Source: Castellaniella sp. (GTDB lineage: Bacteria; Pseudomonadota; Gammaproteobacteria; Burkholderiales; Burkholderiaceae_B). From it: a stretch of 64,000 bases of DNA. The stretch covers positions 248,001-312,000 of the forward strand of contig NZ_JAUCCU010000001.1 in the NCBI RefSeq assembly GCF_034675845.1. The letters run 5' to 3'. Positions 8,345-17,189 of the stretch are shown one piece after another. The first letter of the stretch is position 1. Each line of letters opens with the position of its first letter. The translations under genes and the position numbers were made by a program. The notes below the pieces were generated by a model. That model ran no database searches and had not been told where the DNA came from. It saw only the letters and a program-made list of their open reading frames with translations.

Positions 8345-8959
8345 ATGCTACGTATCGACAATCTCACCAAACACTATGGCGACCTAATGGTCTTTCAGGG
8401 GCTGAATCACACTTTTCCCCCCGGATGCGTGGCGCTGTGCGAAGAAGACAGCACCGGCAAATCCACGCTACTGGGCGTAATCGCCGGTGTGATCCGGCCA
8501 GATGCGGGCCACGTCTGGATCGACGGGCATTCCATGGCCGATACCCCTGAACAGGCCCAAGCTCGCCTGGCCTACATCCCGGATAATGACCTGACATCGC
8601 CCGCCCAGACAGGGCGCGGCCTGTTGCAGGAACTCGCCGTCCGCAAAAACACCACACTGGACGATGCGGTGCTGGACCTGGCTTACCGATTGGGGCTGGA
8701 GCCCCATCTGGACAAGCGCTTCGAACAAATGTCCACGGGCACACGCCGCAAAGTCCACCTGACAGCAGCCGCACTGGGCAACCCGGCCGTCATCGTGGCC
8801 GACGGCCCCAGCAACGGCCTGGACACCCAGGCGCGGATTGCCTTGGCCAAACAGTTTCAGCGCTGGTCCCAGGACCGCGTCGTGCTGTTTGCCAGCCACG
8901 ACCGAGCGCTGGTAGAGGCCTGCGGCGCCCGTACTATCGGGATAGCGGAGCTGCATTAG
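8345..8959 (+). CDS. Orphan ABC ATPase with degenerate catalytic motifs
   Basis: This 204-aa protein has the overall layout of an ABC nucleotide-binding domain (MLRIDNLTKHYGDLMVFQGL, then GVIAGVIRPDAG). The catalytic motifs are altered. The first Walker A glycine is Glu33 (EEDSTGKST). The Q-loop region reads AYIPDND with no Gln. The signature is MSTGTRRK rather than LSGGQ. Walker B reads VIVADGPSNGLD, so the catalytic Glu is replaced by Gly154. The Walker A lysine (Lys39), Asp153 and the H-loop histidine (His185) remain. No permease is adjacent; an AraC regulator follows 13 bp downstream. It may bind ATP without normal hydrolysis; its role is unknown. Confidence 0.75.
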   Translation: MLRIDNLTKHYGDLMVFQGLNHTFPPGCVALCEEDSTGKSTLLGVIAGVIRPDAGHVWIDGHSMADTPEQAQARLAYIPDNDLTSPAQTGRGLLQELAVRKNTTLDDAVLDLAYRLGLEPHLDKRFEQMSTGTRRKVHLTAAALGNPAVIVADGPSNGLDTQARIALAKQFQRWSQDRVVLFASHDRALVEACGARTIGIAELH

Positions 8960-8972
8960 ACCTAAACCCGCC

Positions 8973-9647
8973 ATGCCATTACTGAGCCCTGTCACTTCGT
9001 TGCGTCACTATGATGGCCAGGCCCATGCCCACGAGCACGATCATGTGCAGATCATGGTGCCACTGAACGGGCGCATGGAACTCGACATCAATGGGCGGGC
9101 TTCTTTTACGGATTCCTCCTGCGGTCTGATCATCCCTGCCGGGGCCAGACACGCCTATCAAGCCCAGGCGGGTACCCGCATCCTGGTCATCGATGCGCCT
9201 GAATCAGCAGGCCTGGATAAACTGCGCCGATTTGCCCTAAGCCCGGCTTGCCGTCAAATGAACGAATACGGCAATGCCCAGGATCAGCTGAACTTGCTGC
9301 TGGGCCTGCCCACCGTATTGTCGTCTCGCCGAGGGCTGGACTTGAACCAGCTGGATACGACTCTGGCCCAATCCCTGCACCAGCCGTGGAATACCACCCG
9401 GATGGCGGAGATGTTTCACCTCAGCGTGCCACGATTTCGAGCCCGGCTGCTGGAACTGACCGGCCAGACGCCAGGGCATTATCTGCGGGCCATGCGCTTG
9501 CAGCGGGCCACTCGCCTGATCACCCAAGGCATCAGCCTGGAAGCCTGCGCCGCCCAGGTAGGCTACCGCTCGGCCAGTGCGCTGGCTTACGCGCTGCGGC
9601 GCGACCTGGAGACCAGCGCCCGACGCTTGCGCCTGCCCATCCACTGA
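8973..9647 (+). CDS. AraC-family regulator with cupin N-terminus
   Basis: This 224-aa protein has a short cupin-like sensor (residues about 15-75, with the histidine-rich AHAHEHDHVQIMVPLNGRME and the turn IIPAGARHAY) and a C-terminal AraC DNA-binding domain (MAEMFHLSVPRFRARLLELTG, then RLQRATRLI and CAAQVGYRSASALAYALRR). It is shorter than most AraC regulators (270-300 aa) because the linker is reduced. It is probably co-transcribed with the upstream ABC-like gene, and its most plausible target is the EamA exporter that starts 66 bp downstream. Confidence 0.85.
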   Translation: MPLLSPVTSLRHYDGQAHAHEHDHVQIMVPLNGRMELDINGRASFTDSSCGLIIPAGARHAYQAQAGTRILVIDAPESAGLDKLRRFALSPACRQMNEYGNAQDQLNLLLGLPTVLSSRRGLDLNQLDTTLAQSLHQPWNTTRMAEMFHLSVPRFRARLLELTGQTPGHYLRAMRLQRATRLITQGISLEACAAQVGYRSASALAYALRRDLETSARRLRLPIH

Positions 9648-9713
9648 ACACGCCCGGCTCACCATGCGCGTTTCTCTATCATTTGAGCACCCTCCAGATG
9701 GCATCATCGTGCC

Positions 9714-10631
9714 ATGAACACCATCCCAAAATCGACTGCCGCCCACGCCCGCTTGGCCTCCCCCCTATCCGGCGTGCTGCTGGTGCTGGGTGCAGGCATA
9801 CTCTGGGGCACCACCGGCACAGCCCAGAGCTTTTCGCCAGACACGCTTTCGCCTTACTGGGTAGGCGCGCTGCGCCTGCTGGTCGCCGCCCTGTTTTTCC
9901 TGGCCTATGCAACCTGGCTGCTGGGACCGGCCCAACTGCGCTGCGAACTCTCTGAATTCCAATGGAAACAAGCCATCTGCGCAGGCGCCTGCATGGCGGG
10001 CTATAACCTGACGTTCTTTGCCGGTGTCAAAATCACCGGCGTGGCGGTGGGCACGGCGCTGGCGCTGGGTAGCGGCCCGATCTGGGCGGGGCTGCTGCAG
10101 GCGGTCACGGGCACGCGTCCAGCAGGACATTGGTGGCTGGGCACGCTGATTGCTGTGGCTGGGGGAGTGCTGTTGGTCCTGGGCCGCAGCACCGGCATGC
10201 AGTCCGACCCGATCGGCATCCTGCTGTGCCTGACTTCTGGCCTGACATATGCCCTGTATGCCCTGCTGAATAAACAGCTGGTACAGCATGCCTCTCCCGC
10301 CGTAACGACTCTGGGGGTGTTTTCTGTGGGCGCGCTGCTGGCTCTGCCGGCGGCGGGGCTGCAGGCCGGCGCCTTGCAAATCACCCTGTCAGGCTGGCTG
10401 GTCGTGGGTTTCCTGGGCGTCGCGGCCACCGGCATCGCCTATTTGCTGTTTACCACGGGCTTGCGCAGCATCAGCGCCGCCAGCGGGGTGTCCCTGGCCT
10501 TGATGGAACCAGTCACCGCCTTTTTGCTGGCGATCGCTGTGGTGGGCGAGCGCCCGGACGCCCTGGCCTATGTCGGCCTGGCGGCCCTGCTGGCGGGCCT
10601 GGGAATCGTGATCCGGGCGGAAACCCGATGA
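9714..10631 (+). CDS. EamA/DMT-family transporter
   Basis: This 305-aa inner-membrane protein has ten hydrophobic segments in two repeated EamA halves, the pattern of the drug/metabolite transporter superfamily. Typical stretches are GILWGTTGTAQSF near the start, GVKITGVAVGTALALGSGPIWAGLL in the first repeat and RSISAASGVSLALMEPVTAFLLA in the second. Members export amino acids, metabolites or drugs. It follows an AraC regulator on the same strand, a common pairing for an inducible exporter. The substrate is unknown. Confidence 0.86.
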   Translation: MNTIPKSTAAHARLASPLSGVLLVLGAGILWGTTGTAQSFSPDTLSPYWVGALRLLVAALFFLAYATWLLGPAQLRCELSEFQWKQAICAGACMAGYNLTFFAGVKITGVAVGTALALGSGPIWAGLLQAVTGTRPAGHWWLGTLIAVAGGVLLVLGRSTGMQSDPIGILLCLTSGLTYALYALLNKQLVQHASPAVTTLGVFSVGALLALPAAGLQAGALQITLSGWLVVGFLGVAATGIAYLLFTTGLRSISAASGVSLALMEPVTAFLLAIAVVGERPDALAYVGLAALLAGLGIVIRAETR

Positions 10632-10632
10632 A

Positions 10633-11446
10633 TTAACGCAAGCGCAGCGTCAGACTCTGGGCGGCGGTCCCCACAGGCCCATGGATATCGCTCAGCACCG
10701 AGAAAGTCTCACCCAATCCAGTGGGGCCAAAGCTTACTCGGGTGTCAAAACCCACCCAACCGGCCACGGGCTGACGGATGAAGTGCACAGTCAGATCGAC
10801 ATTGGCAAAGAACACCCGATCAGGCTGCTGGCGTACCGCCAGGCCATTGGCTGTATCGACGAGTTTAAGAAAGTGAGCCACCGGGGGGTCGACCTCGCCA
10901 GCCACCAGGGGCGTCGTCGTGCGCAACCAGGACTGGCCCCGCCCCGCCCTGTTATCCCCCCCCCCGACGGGCCTCCAGGGTCGCAATAAAGCCCCCATCC
11001 CAGATGCTTGAAAAAGTCAGGGGATGCAGGGATTCCGGCGGCGGCAGGGGATTCCATTCCAGGCCCTCCACGGATGTTGTGTCGCTGGCCGACAAGCGCC
11101 AGACGCGCGCATGCACGCTGACCTGATCGCCATGGCACATGCGGGCCTCGACCAGCTCAATGGAACGGCCTGGACGCACCACCTGGACATCTACCGTAAA
11201 CGGGCCGGAATGGATCACCCCCAACACATCGAAGGTCACCCGGGAAATCAGCTTGTCGCTGGGCAGACGGCGCTCGATCTCGGCCAGCAGCAGCCCGGCA
11301 GCAGGCGCCAGATGCTGTTCGCCCGGCTGCCAGGCCCCTTGGGAGTGCAAGGTAGAAACAAACTGGTCTTTGTTCTGACGCACATAATAAGCGTCTGGAT
11401 AGGCCGTGTTGTCATGGCCCATATGGAGATTGGTGGCAATAGGCAT
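10633..11446 (-). pseudogene. Acyl-CoA thioesterase-like protein, frameshifted at a G10 tract
   Basis: Two minus-strand frames together encode one double-hotdog thioesterase of the TesB-like type. The first (11446 to 10952, 164 aa) has GAWQPGEQHLAPAAGLLLAEIERR and SRVTFDVLGVI, and ends in Gly-Gly-Gly-stop. The second carries the C-terminal half with FFANVDLTVHFIRQP, GWVGFDTRVSFGPTGLGET and DIHGPVGTAAQSL. They meet at a run of ten Gs (10956-10965 on the minus strand). Removing one G joins them into a 270-aa protein. The break may be a sequencing error, slipped-strand phase variation or a real mutation. The gene is divergent from the VOC gene. Confidence 0.85.
10956..10965 (-). repeat. Homopolymer G10 tract inside the thioesterase gene
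   Basis: Ten consecutive Gs on the coding strand sit exactly where the thioesterase reading frame breaks. Nine would restore it, and the translation across the join would read RRGGDNRAGRG. Tracts this long are prone to slipped-strand mispairing, and also to sequencing error. Confidence 0.85.
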
Positions 11447-11594
11447 AGCGGCTGATACATCCTTACGTTAGCTGGCAGCAGTGTAAATGCTTGACGCAAG
11501 GGCAAGGCAATTACCCGGCCACCGACACGGTTATAAGCATCATGGGTATGATAAGCATAGCGGCAAATCCTGCCCTTCATCACAGGAAACCATC

Positions 11595-12020
11595 ATGTCT
11601 CTTGCCCCGTTTCACCTGGCCATTCCCGTCCACGATCTGCCTGCCGCCCGCCACTTCTATGGCGAGGTATTCGGCTTGACCGAAGGCCGTTCCGACACCC
11701 AGTGGGTGGATTTTGATTTTTACGGCCACCAACTGGTGATTCACGAACATCCCATCACCGCCGCCCAGGAACACGCCCACACCAACCCGGTGGACGGCCA
11801 TGCCGTGCCGGTGCCGCATTTCGGCGTGGTGCTGCCCTGGGATCAATGGGAAGCCCTGGCCCAGCGCTTGAACTCATTGGGTACGAAATTCGTCATCGAA
11901 CCCTATATCCGTTTCCAAGGCCAGGTCGGTGAACAAGCCACCATGTTCTTGCTGGACCCCTGTGGCAATGCCTTGGAGTTCAAGGCTTTCAAGGACATCG
12001 GCCAGCTGTTTGCCAAATAA
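11595..12020 (+). CDS. VOC-superfamily (glyoxalase/dioxygenase-like) protein
   Basis: This 141-aa protein has the paired beta-alpha-beta-beta-beta modules of the vicinal oxygen chelate fold. The first opens FHLAIPVHDLPAARHFYGEVFGL and the second closes EQATMFLLDPCGNALEFKAFKD. Candidate metal ligands are His (FHLAIPV), His/Glu (LVIHEHP) and Glu (ALEFKAF). The ATG at 11595 is chosen because AGGAAA lies 6 nt upstream and the fold begins there. The reaction is unknown; this branch is usually labelled glyoxalase-like or dioxygenase-like. Confidence 0.85.
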   Translation: MSLAPFHLAIPVHDLPAARHFYGEVFGLTEGRSDTQWVDFDFYGHQLVIHEHPITAAQEHAHTNPVDGHAVPVPHFGVVLPWDQWEALAQRLNSLGTKFVIEPYIRFQGQVGEQATMFLLDPCGNALEFKAFKDIGQLFAK

Positions 12021-12042
12021 GCCGTCCGCGTGCGGCGCCGAC

Positions 12043-12080
12043 GGCCACAGCGCCACGGTGTCCGCCGTGCTGCGCTGGCC
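12043..12080. terminator. Possible hairpin between the convergent VOC gene and gspF
   Basis: In the 68-bp convergent spacer, GGCCACAGCGC and GCGCTGGCC can pair with a bulge, and CACGG/CCGTG form an inner stem around TGTCCG. There is no T-run on either side, so intrinsic termination is doubtful; it may only be a barrier to convergent transcription. Confidence 0.35.
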
Positions 12081-12088
12081 TCCGAGGC

Positions 12089-13294
12089 CTATTGAATCAG
12101 CTGATTCATTTCGATGATGGGCATCATCACGGCCAGCACGATCAGCATCACCATGCCGCCCATCAGCAGAATCATCAAAGGTTCCAGCAAGGCGGTCAGC
12201 GTCATGGCCCGGCGCTCCAGGTCTGTGGCCAGGACGCCAGCGGCCCGGTCCAGCATGGCAGGCAGCTTGCCCGTGCGCTCGCCACTGCCCACCAAGTGGA
12301 TCAACAGGGGCGGAAACACTTTTTGTGCCTGCAAGGCCAGCGCCAGGGGGCTGCCTTCGCGTACCTGGCGCGTGGCCTGCACCACAGCCGCCTGCAGGCG
12401 GGCATTGTGCAGGGTCCGTCCCGCCGCATCCAGGGCCACCAATAGCGGCACCCGGCTGCTGGTCATGATCGCCAGCGTCGCCGCAAACCGAGCCACATTG
12501 ACCCCTTGTACATAACGCCCCACCAGGGGCAGGCGCAAGACCCGGGCATGCCAAGCCAGTCTGGCGGGCTCATGGCGCAGGGACAGGCGCCAAAACCCAT
12601 ATACCAGTATCAGACCCAGCAAGGCCAGCACCCCCCACTGCTGCACGGCATGGCTTAAGGCCAGCATCAGCCGGGTCAGCAACGGCAGGGTCTGATGGGC
12701 CTGGCTAAAGGCCCCCACCACCTGGGGCACGACGTAGCTCAATAGAAAAATCACGATGGCAATCGAGACCAGCGTGACGATGCAAGGATAGATGAAGGCC
12801 GTGAGAATCTTGCTGCGCAAGGCCCCACGCGTATCCATATAATCAGCCAGACGCTCCAGCACCTCGGCCAGATCGCCAGACTGTTCCCCGGCATCGACCA
12901 GGGCGCGGTAAATGTCGGGAAAGTCTCGCGGATGGGCTGCCAACGCCTGCCCCAGGCGCAGCCCGGCGCGCACATCGTCGCGCACCGACGCCAGCACCCG
13001 CGCCACGTGCGGGCGCTCGGCCTGTTCCAGCGTGACCCGCAGGGCGGATTCCAGCGGCAGGCTGGCCGCCAGCAGGCTGGCCAGTTGGCGCGTCAACCAG
13101 CCCAGTTCTCGGTCGCGGATGCGACTGCCCCATTCCAGGCGTGTTGCGCCCTGACGCCGGGATTCGACGACTTTGATGGGCAGCAGGCCCTGATTGCGAA
13201 GATGCTGGCGGGCGCTGCGTTCGCTGTCGGCATCCAGACGGCCATGCTCGGTGCCACCGGCCTGGTTAATCGCTTCGTAGTGATAGGATGGCAT
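12089..13294 (-). CDS. gspF: Type II secretion inner-membrane platform protein GspF
   Basis: This 401-aa polytopic protein is the platform of the type II secretion machine. It contains the two repeated T2SSF domains: residues about 65-190 with LTRQLASLLAASLPLESALRV and GDLAEVLERLADYM, and 265-390 with RFAATLAIMTSSRVPLLVALD and GERTGKLPAMLDRAA. Hydrophobic helices lie near residues 165-190, 215-235 and 370-390. It is the last gene of the gsp operon, 18 bp after gspE. The length matches the family (about 400 aa). Confidence 0.93.
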   Translation of the reverse strand: MPSYHYEAINQAGGTEHGRLDADSERSARQHLRNQGLLPIKVVESRRQGATRLEWGSRIRDRELGWLTRQLASLLAASLPLESALRVTLEQAERPHVARVLASVRDDVRAGLRLGQALAAHPRDFPDIYRALVDAGEQSGDLAEVLERLADYMDTRGALRSKILTAFIYPCIVTLVSIAIVIFLLSYVVPQVVGAFSQAHQTLPLLTRLMLALSHAVQQWGVLALLGLILVYGFWRLSLRHEPARLAWHARVLRLPLVGRYVQGVNVARFAATLAIMTSSRVPLLVALDAAGRTLHNARLQAAVVQATRQVREGSPLALALQAQKVFPPLLIHLVGSGERTGKLPAMLDRAAGVLATDLERRAMTLTALLEPLMILLMGGMVMLIVLAVMMPIIEMNQLIQ

Positions 13295-13312
13295 GTGTGT
13301 CCTCGGCGTGGA

Positions 13313-14734
13313 TCAACGGTCGCGAGTGACGCGCTCGATTTCGGCCCGCGAAGTCACACCGGCATGTATCCAGCGCTCTCCATCCTGGTGCAGGCTACGC
13401 ATCCCCTGCGCTGCAGCCGTCTGACGCAAGGCCATCTCGCCCTGCCCCCCATGGATCATGGTTCGCAAGCCATCATCCAGAAGAAACAGTTCGTGCACCC
13501 CGGTGCGGCCACTATAGCCAGTATGCCCGCACGCGGAACAACCCTGGGGATGCCAATCGGCATGGCCGTCATCGTGCAAGATGCGGCACTGAGGACAGAG
13601 CTTGCGCACTAGACGCTGGGCCAACACGCCCTGCAGCGTCGAGGCCAGCAAGAACGATTCGACCCCCATGTCCAGCAAGCGGGTGACGGCGGACACGGCG
13701 TCATTGGTGTGCAGGGTCGCCAGCACCAGGTGTCCGGTCAGGGATGCCTGGACCGCGATTTCAGCGGTTTCCAGGTCACGGATTTCACCAATCATGACGA
13801 CATCCGGGTCCTGGCGCAAAATGGCTCGCAGCGCCGAGGCAAAGGTCAGGTCAATGGCCGGATTGACCTGAGTCTGGCCAATGCCGGGCAAGTCATATTC
13901 AATGGGGTCTTCGACCGTCAGGATATTGGTGGTGGACGCATCCAGGCGCCCCAGCGCGGCATACAGGGTGGTGCTTTTACCGCTGCCCGTAGGCCCCGTC
14001 ACCAGCACAATGCCATGCGGTCGACGGATGAGTTCATCCAGGCCCTGCAGCACATCGGGGGCCATGCCCAGGCGCTCTAGTTGCAGGCGACCAGCCTCTT
14101 TGTCCAACAGGCGCAGCACCACGCGTTCGCCATGGCCGGTGGGCAGGGTCGAAACCCGCACATCGATAGGCCGTCCCCCCACCCGCAAACCGATGCGGCC
14201 ATCCTGGGGCAGGCGTTTTTCAGCGATATCCAGGTTGGCCATGACCTTGATGCGCGACACCAGTGCGTTGTGCAAGGCTCGGCGCGGGCTGACGATATCG
14301 CGCAAGGTGCCATCCACCCGGTAGCGCACCACGGAATGGGTTTCAAAGGCTTCGATATGGATATCGCTGGCACCATCCCGCGCGGCCTGGGTGAACAAGG
14401 CATTGATCATGCGGATGATGGGGGCGCCTTCATGCGTGTCCAGCAGATCCTCGATCTCGGGCAGGTCCTGCAGCAGCCTGTCCAGATCGATATCCTGAGC
14501 AGCTTCATCCACGACTGTCGCTGCATCCCCCGTCTGCGCATAGGCGGCCACCAGCAAGGTATCCAGATCCGCATCGGGAATCACGCGTGGTTCAAGCACG
14601 CCATGCACCCGGCGAATCTCGGCCAAGGCCCAGGCGGGCGTGCGCTCCGAGACCGTCAATGTCTGGCCCTGCACGCCGTCTTGCAACAAGACCCGCCAGG
14701 TGCGCGCCCAGGAATAGGCCAGCCGGTTGCTCAT
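13313..14734 (-). CDS. gspE: Type II secretion ATPase GspE
   Basis: This 473-aa cytoplasmic AAA-type ATPase drives pseudopilus assembly. Walker A is GPTGSGKST at residues 247-255. The Asp box is ILTVEDPIEYDLPGIGQTQVN, Walker B is DPDVVMIGEIRDLETAE, and the His box is TGHLVLATLHTNDA. A zinc-binding tetracysteine lies near the C-terminus (LCPQC and GCSACG). The N-terminal N1E region that docks to GspL is shorter than in some homologues. The start overlaps the gspD stop (ATGA). Confidence 0.94.
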   Translation of the reverse strand: MSNRLAYSWARTWRVLLQDGVQGQTLTVSERTPAWALAEIRRVHGVLEPRVIPDADLDTLLVAAYAQTGDAATVVDEAAQDIDLDRLLQDLPEIEDLLDTHEGAPIIRMINALFTQAARDGASDIHIEAFETHSVVRYRVDGTLRDIVSPRRALHNALVSRIKVMANLDIAEKRLPQDGRIGLRVGGRPIDVRVSTLPTGHGERVVLRLLDKEAGRLQLERLGMAPDVLQGLDELIRRPHGIVLVTGPTGSGKSTTLYAALGRLDASTTNILTVEDPIEYDLPGIGQTQVNPAIDLTFASALRAILRQDPDVVMIGEIRDLETAEIAVQASLTGHLVLATLHTNDAVSAVTRLLDMGVESFLLASTLQGVLAQRLVRKLCPQCRILHDDGHADWHPQGCSACGHTGYSGRTGVHELFLLDDGLRTMIHGGQGEMALRQTAAAQGMRSLHQDGERWIHAGVTSRAEIERVTRDR

Positions 14735-17185
14735 GGCTGCGGCACGACGGCAGGCTGCGCCGGTGCGCCTCCCGAGCTGGCCGGGCTGGCCTCATCGGCA
14801 CGCCTGAAACCGCGCAAATCCAGCAGGCCCGAGGCCGAATCACGCTGCAGCCCCGGCAGATCGGTGATGGCATCGTTGGGCATCAGCCAGGATTGTTCGA
14901 TCGGCAGATTGGTCTGGGCGGAGCGCATGAAGTTATAGCGATCCAAGGTCAGACGGGCGCCATCTTGGGCGGTTCGCACGATATGGGGCCGCAAAAACAG
15001 CATCAGATTGGTCTTACGGTGGTTACGCGACTGGTACTTGAATAAATTGCCCAGCACGGGAATGTCGCTGAGCAAAGGCACCGCAGTTGTCGTGTCGTTC
15101 ATGATGTCCTCCAGCAGGCCCCCCAACACGATGATCTGACCATCATCGACCAGCACCTTGGTCTCCAGCGCACGCTTGCGCGTGATGATCGATCCGCTAT
15201 TGATATTGGAGGACGGGTCCACGCTGCTGACTTCCTGGTAAAGCGATAACTTTACCGTGCCACCTTCGGAAATCTGCGGCTGGATACGCAGAGTCAGGCC
15301 CACGTCTTCACGCTGCACGGTCTGGAACGGATTGCTGGCCCCATCACCCGATGTCGTGTAAGAGCCCGTGACGAACGGCACGGTCTGGCCGACGATGATG
15401 CTTGCCGGTTCATTGTCCAACGTCATCAGATTGGGGGTGGACAGCACATTGACCCCGGATTGCTGCTGCATGGCATTGGCCAACACGCTCAGATTCAGGA
15501 CCTGCTTGCCCAGGATATTGACAGTGCCGTTGACCACCCCCAGGCTCAGCCCCTTGCCCAGCGCGTCGATGGTGGTGAAGGTCTTCGCCGCATTGGCACC
15601 CAGCCCGGTACCGCCCAGGTTGGCGCCGCCAAAGACGGCGGCCCCATCACCATTGAAGCCATTGCCCCCCGCCATCCATTGCACGCCGAATTCGGCAGCC
15701 TTGTCCGCATTGACCTCGACGATCAGGCTTTCGATCAGGACCTGGGCACGGCGCTGGTCCAGCTGATCGATGACTTCGCGCAGGCTGCGATACAGGGGTT
15801 CAGGCGCCGAAATGACCAAGGTATTGGTGGCGGGGTCCGCCTGGATCGTGGCTCCTCCGGCGGAAAACGCCACAGATTGACTGTTGGAAGATGCCTGCAT
15901 CGGAAATCCGCCGCCACCCATCCCGCCGCCGCTGTCGGATGAAGTAGACAAGGCGGACAACGCACCCGCCGGGCAAGCCTGTGGCCCCCCCCTGAGCGGC
16001 GGAAGCACCGGACAGCGTTGGCATGCTGCCATCCCCGGCACTGCCCGCCGCGCCCTGACCGGACAGGGCCCCACGCAGGACTTCGGCCAGGTGCGTGGCC
16101 TGGGCATTGCGCAGATACACGACATGCAGATTGCCTGTGCGCGATTCCGGCGTGTCCAAGCGCAGAATCAGATCACGCGCCTGCTTCAGGCGTTCGGGTG
16201 TGATGGCACGCAACAGCACCGAATTGCTGCGCGGATCGGCCAGCACCGCCACCTGTTGATTGCTGCGATTGGCACCGTCTTGCAGCAGTTGCTGGGCCAA
16301 AGACGCGATATCCAACGCCACCCCGTACTCGATCGGCACCACATCGGTATTGACGGTCAAGGGGGTATCGATCCGGGCAATTACCTGGGCGATGCGATTC
16401 AGATTGTCGGCATAATCGGTGATGACCAGGGCGTTGCTGCCAGCCTGCGCCGTGATCGTGTTGTTGGGGGCAACCAGAGGCCGCAGCACAGGAATCAGAT
16501 CCGCCGCATTTTCGTAACGCAAAGGATAAACGCGCGTCTGGAGTTCGCCACCCGTGGCCGAGGAGGACCCGGACACAACCGTGCCACCGAGCAGCTTGGC
16601 ATCGGCTTCTGGCACTACCCGGTTGACCCCATCAATATCCACCACGGCAAAACCCTGCATGCGCAAGGCACCCAGCAGCATGGCGTAGGCCGTGTCTGCA
16701 TCGACCGGCACGTCCGACACCAGGGTCAATTGACCCTTGACACGCGGATCGACGACAAAATTACGGCCAGTGAACTGGGCCAGTGCCCGAACTACCCCGC
16801 CAAGCTCCGCTTCCTGGAAATTCAGGCGCGTAATGGGCTGGCCAAGATCGGCCTGCTGGCTGGCCACCGAGGAATCATCTGGTCCCGGGCGCGTCGGAAT
16901 AGGCTGCAGACGACGTGGTCGGGTTGCCTGCTTGGCATCGGGCGCAGCCCCGAAGCGGGGCGCGGGCACCGCCTGCTTCGACCCCACAGCGGTATACACC
17001 ACCAGAGGGGATTCAAGCGGCTCGGACGAATCCTTGGGGGTGGCGCAGCCGCCCAGCACCAGCAACAGACCCAACAATGGCAGCAGCCCAACAGGCAAAG
17101 CGCGCCGATCAACAGGCCGGATTGTGCGCTGCACGGTATCTCCGGCCGCGTTCATCGAGTGAGTCCAGGCAAGGTCTTGATTCAT
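14731..17185 (-). pseudogene. gspD: Type II secretion secretin GspD, single-base frameshift in N3 domain
   Basis: This is the outer-membrane channel. The N-terminal frame (from 17185) has a signal sequence ending in a lipobox (LLLVLGGC), then N0 (ITRLNFQEAELGGVVRAL), N1 (TRVYPLRYENAADLIPVL), N2 and the first part of N3 (LHVVYLRNAQATHLAEVLRG). The C-terminal frame resumes with ATIQADPATNTLVISAP, IESLIVEVN and the secretin core (VPFVTGSYTT, VPLLSDIPVLGNLF). The frames cross in a Gly-rich loop near 15965-15992. Deleting one base, in a G8 run or in GGCGGG, gives an 817-aa protein. All other parts look intact, so an assembly error or reversible slippage is as likely as decay. Confidence 0.9.
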
Positions 17186-17189
17186 CAAA

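Noticed and set aside
15965..15992. Programmed -1 ribosomal frameshifting to express full-length GspD
   Set aside because: Restoring the frame needs one base to be skipped (+1), whereas slippage on such runs usually moves ribosomes back one base, which gives the third, wrong frame. Transcriptional slippage is still conceivable but unsupported.
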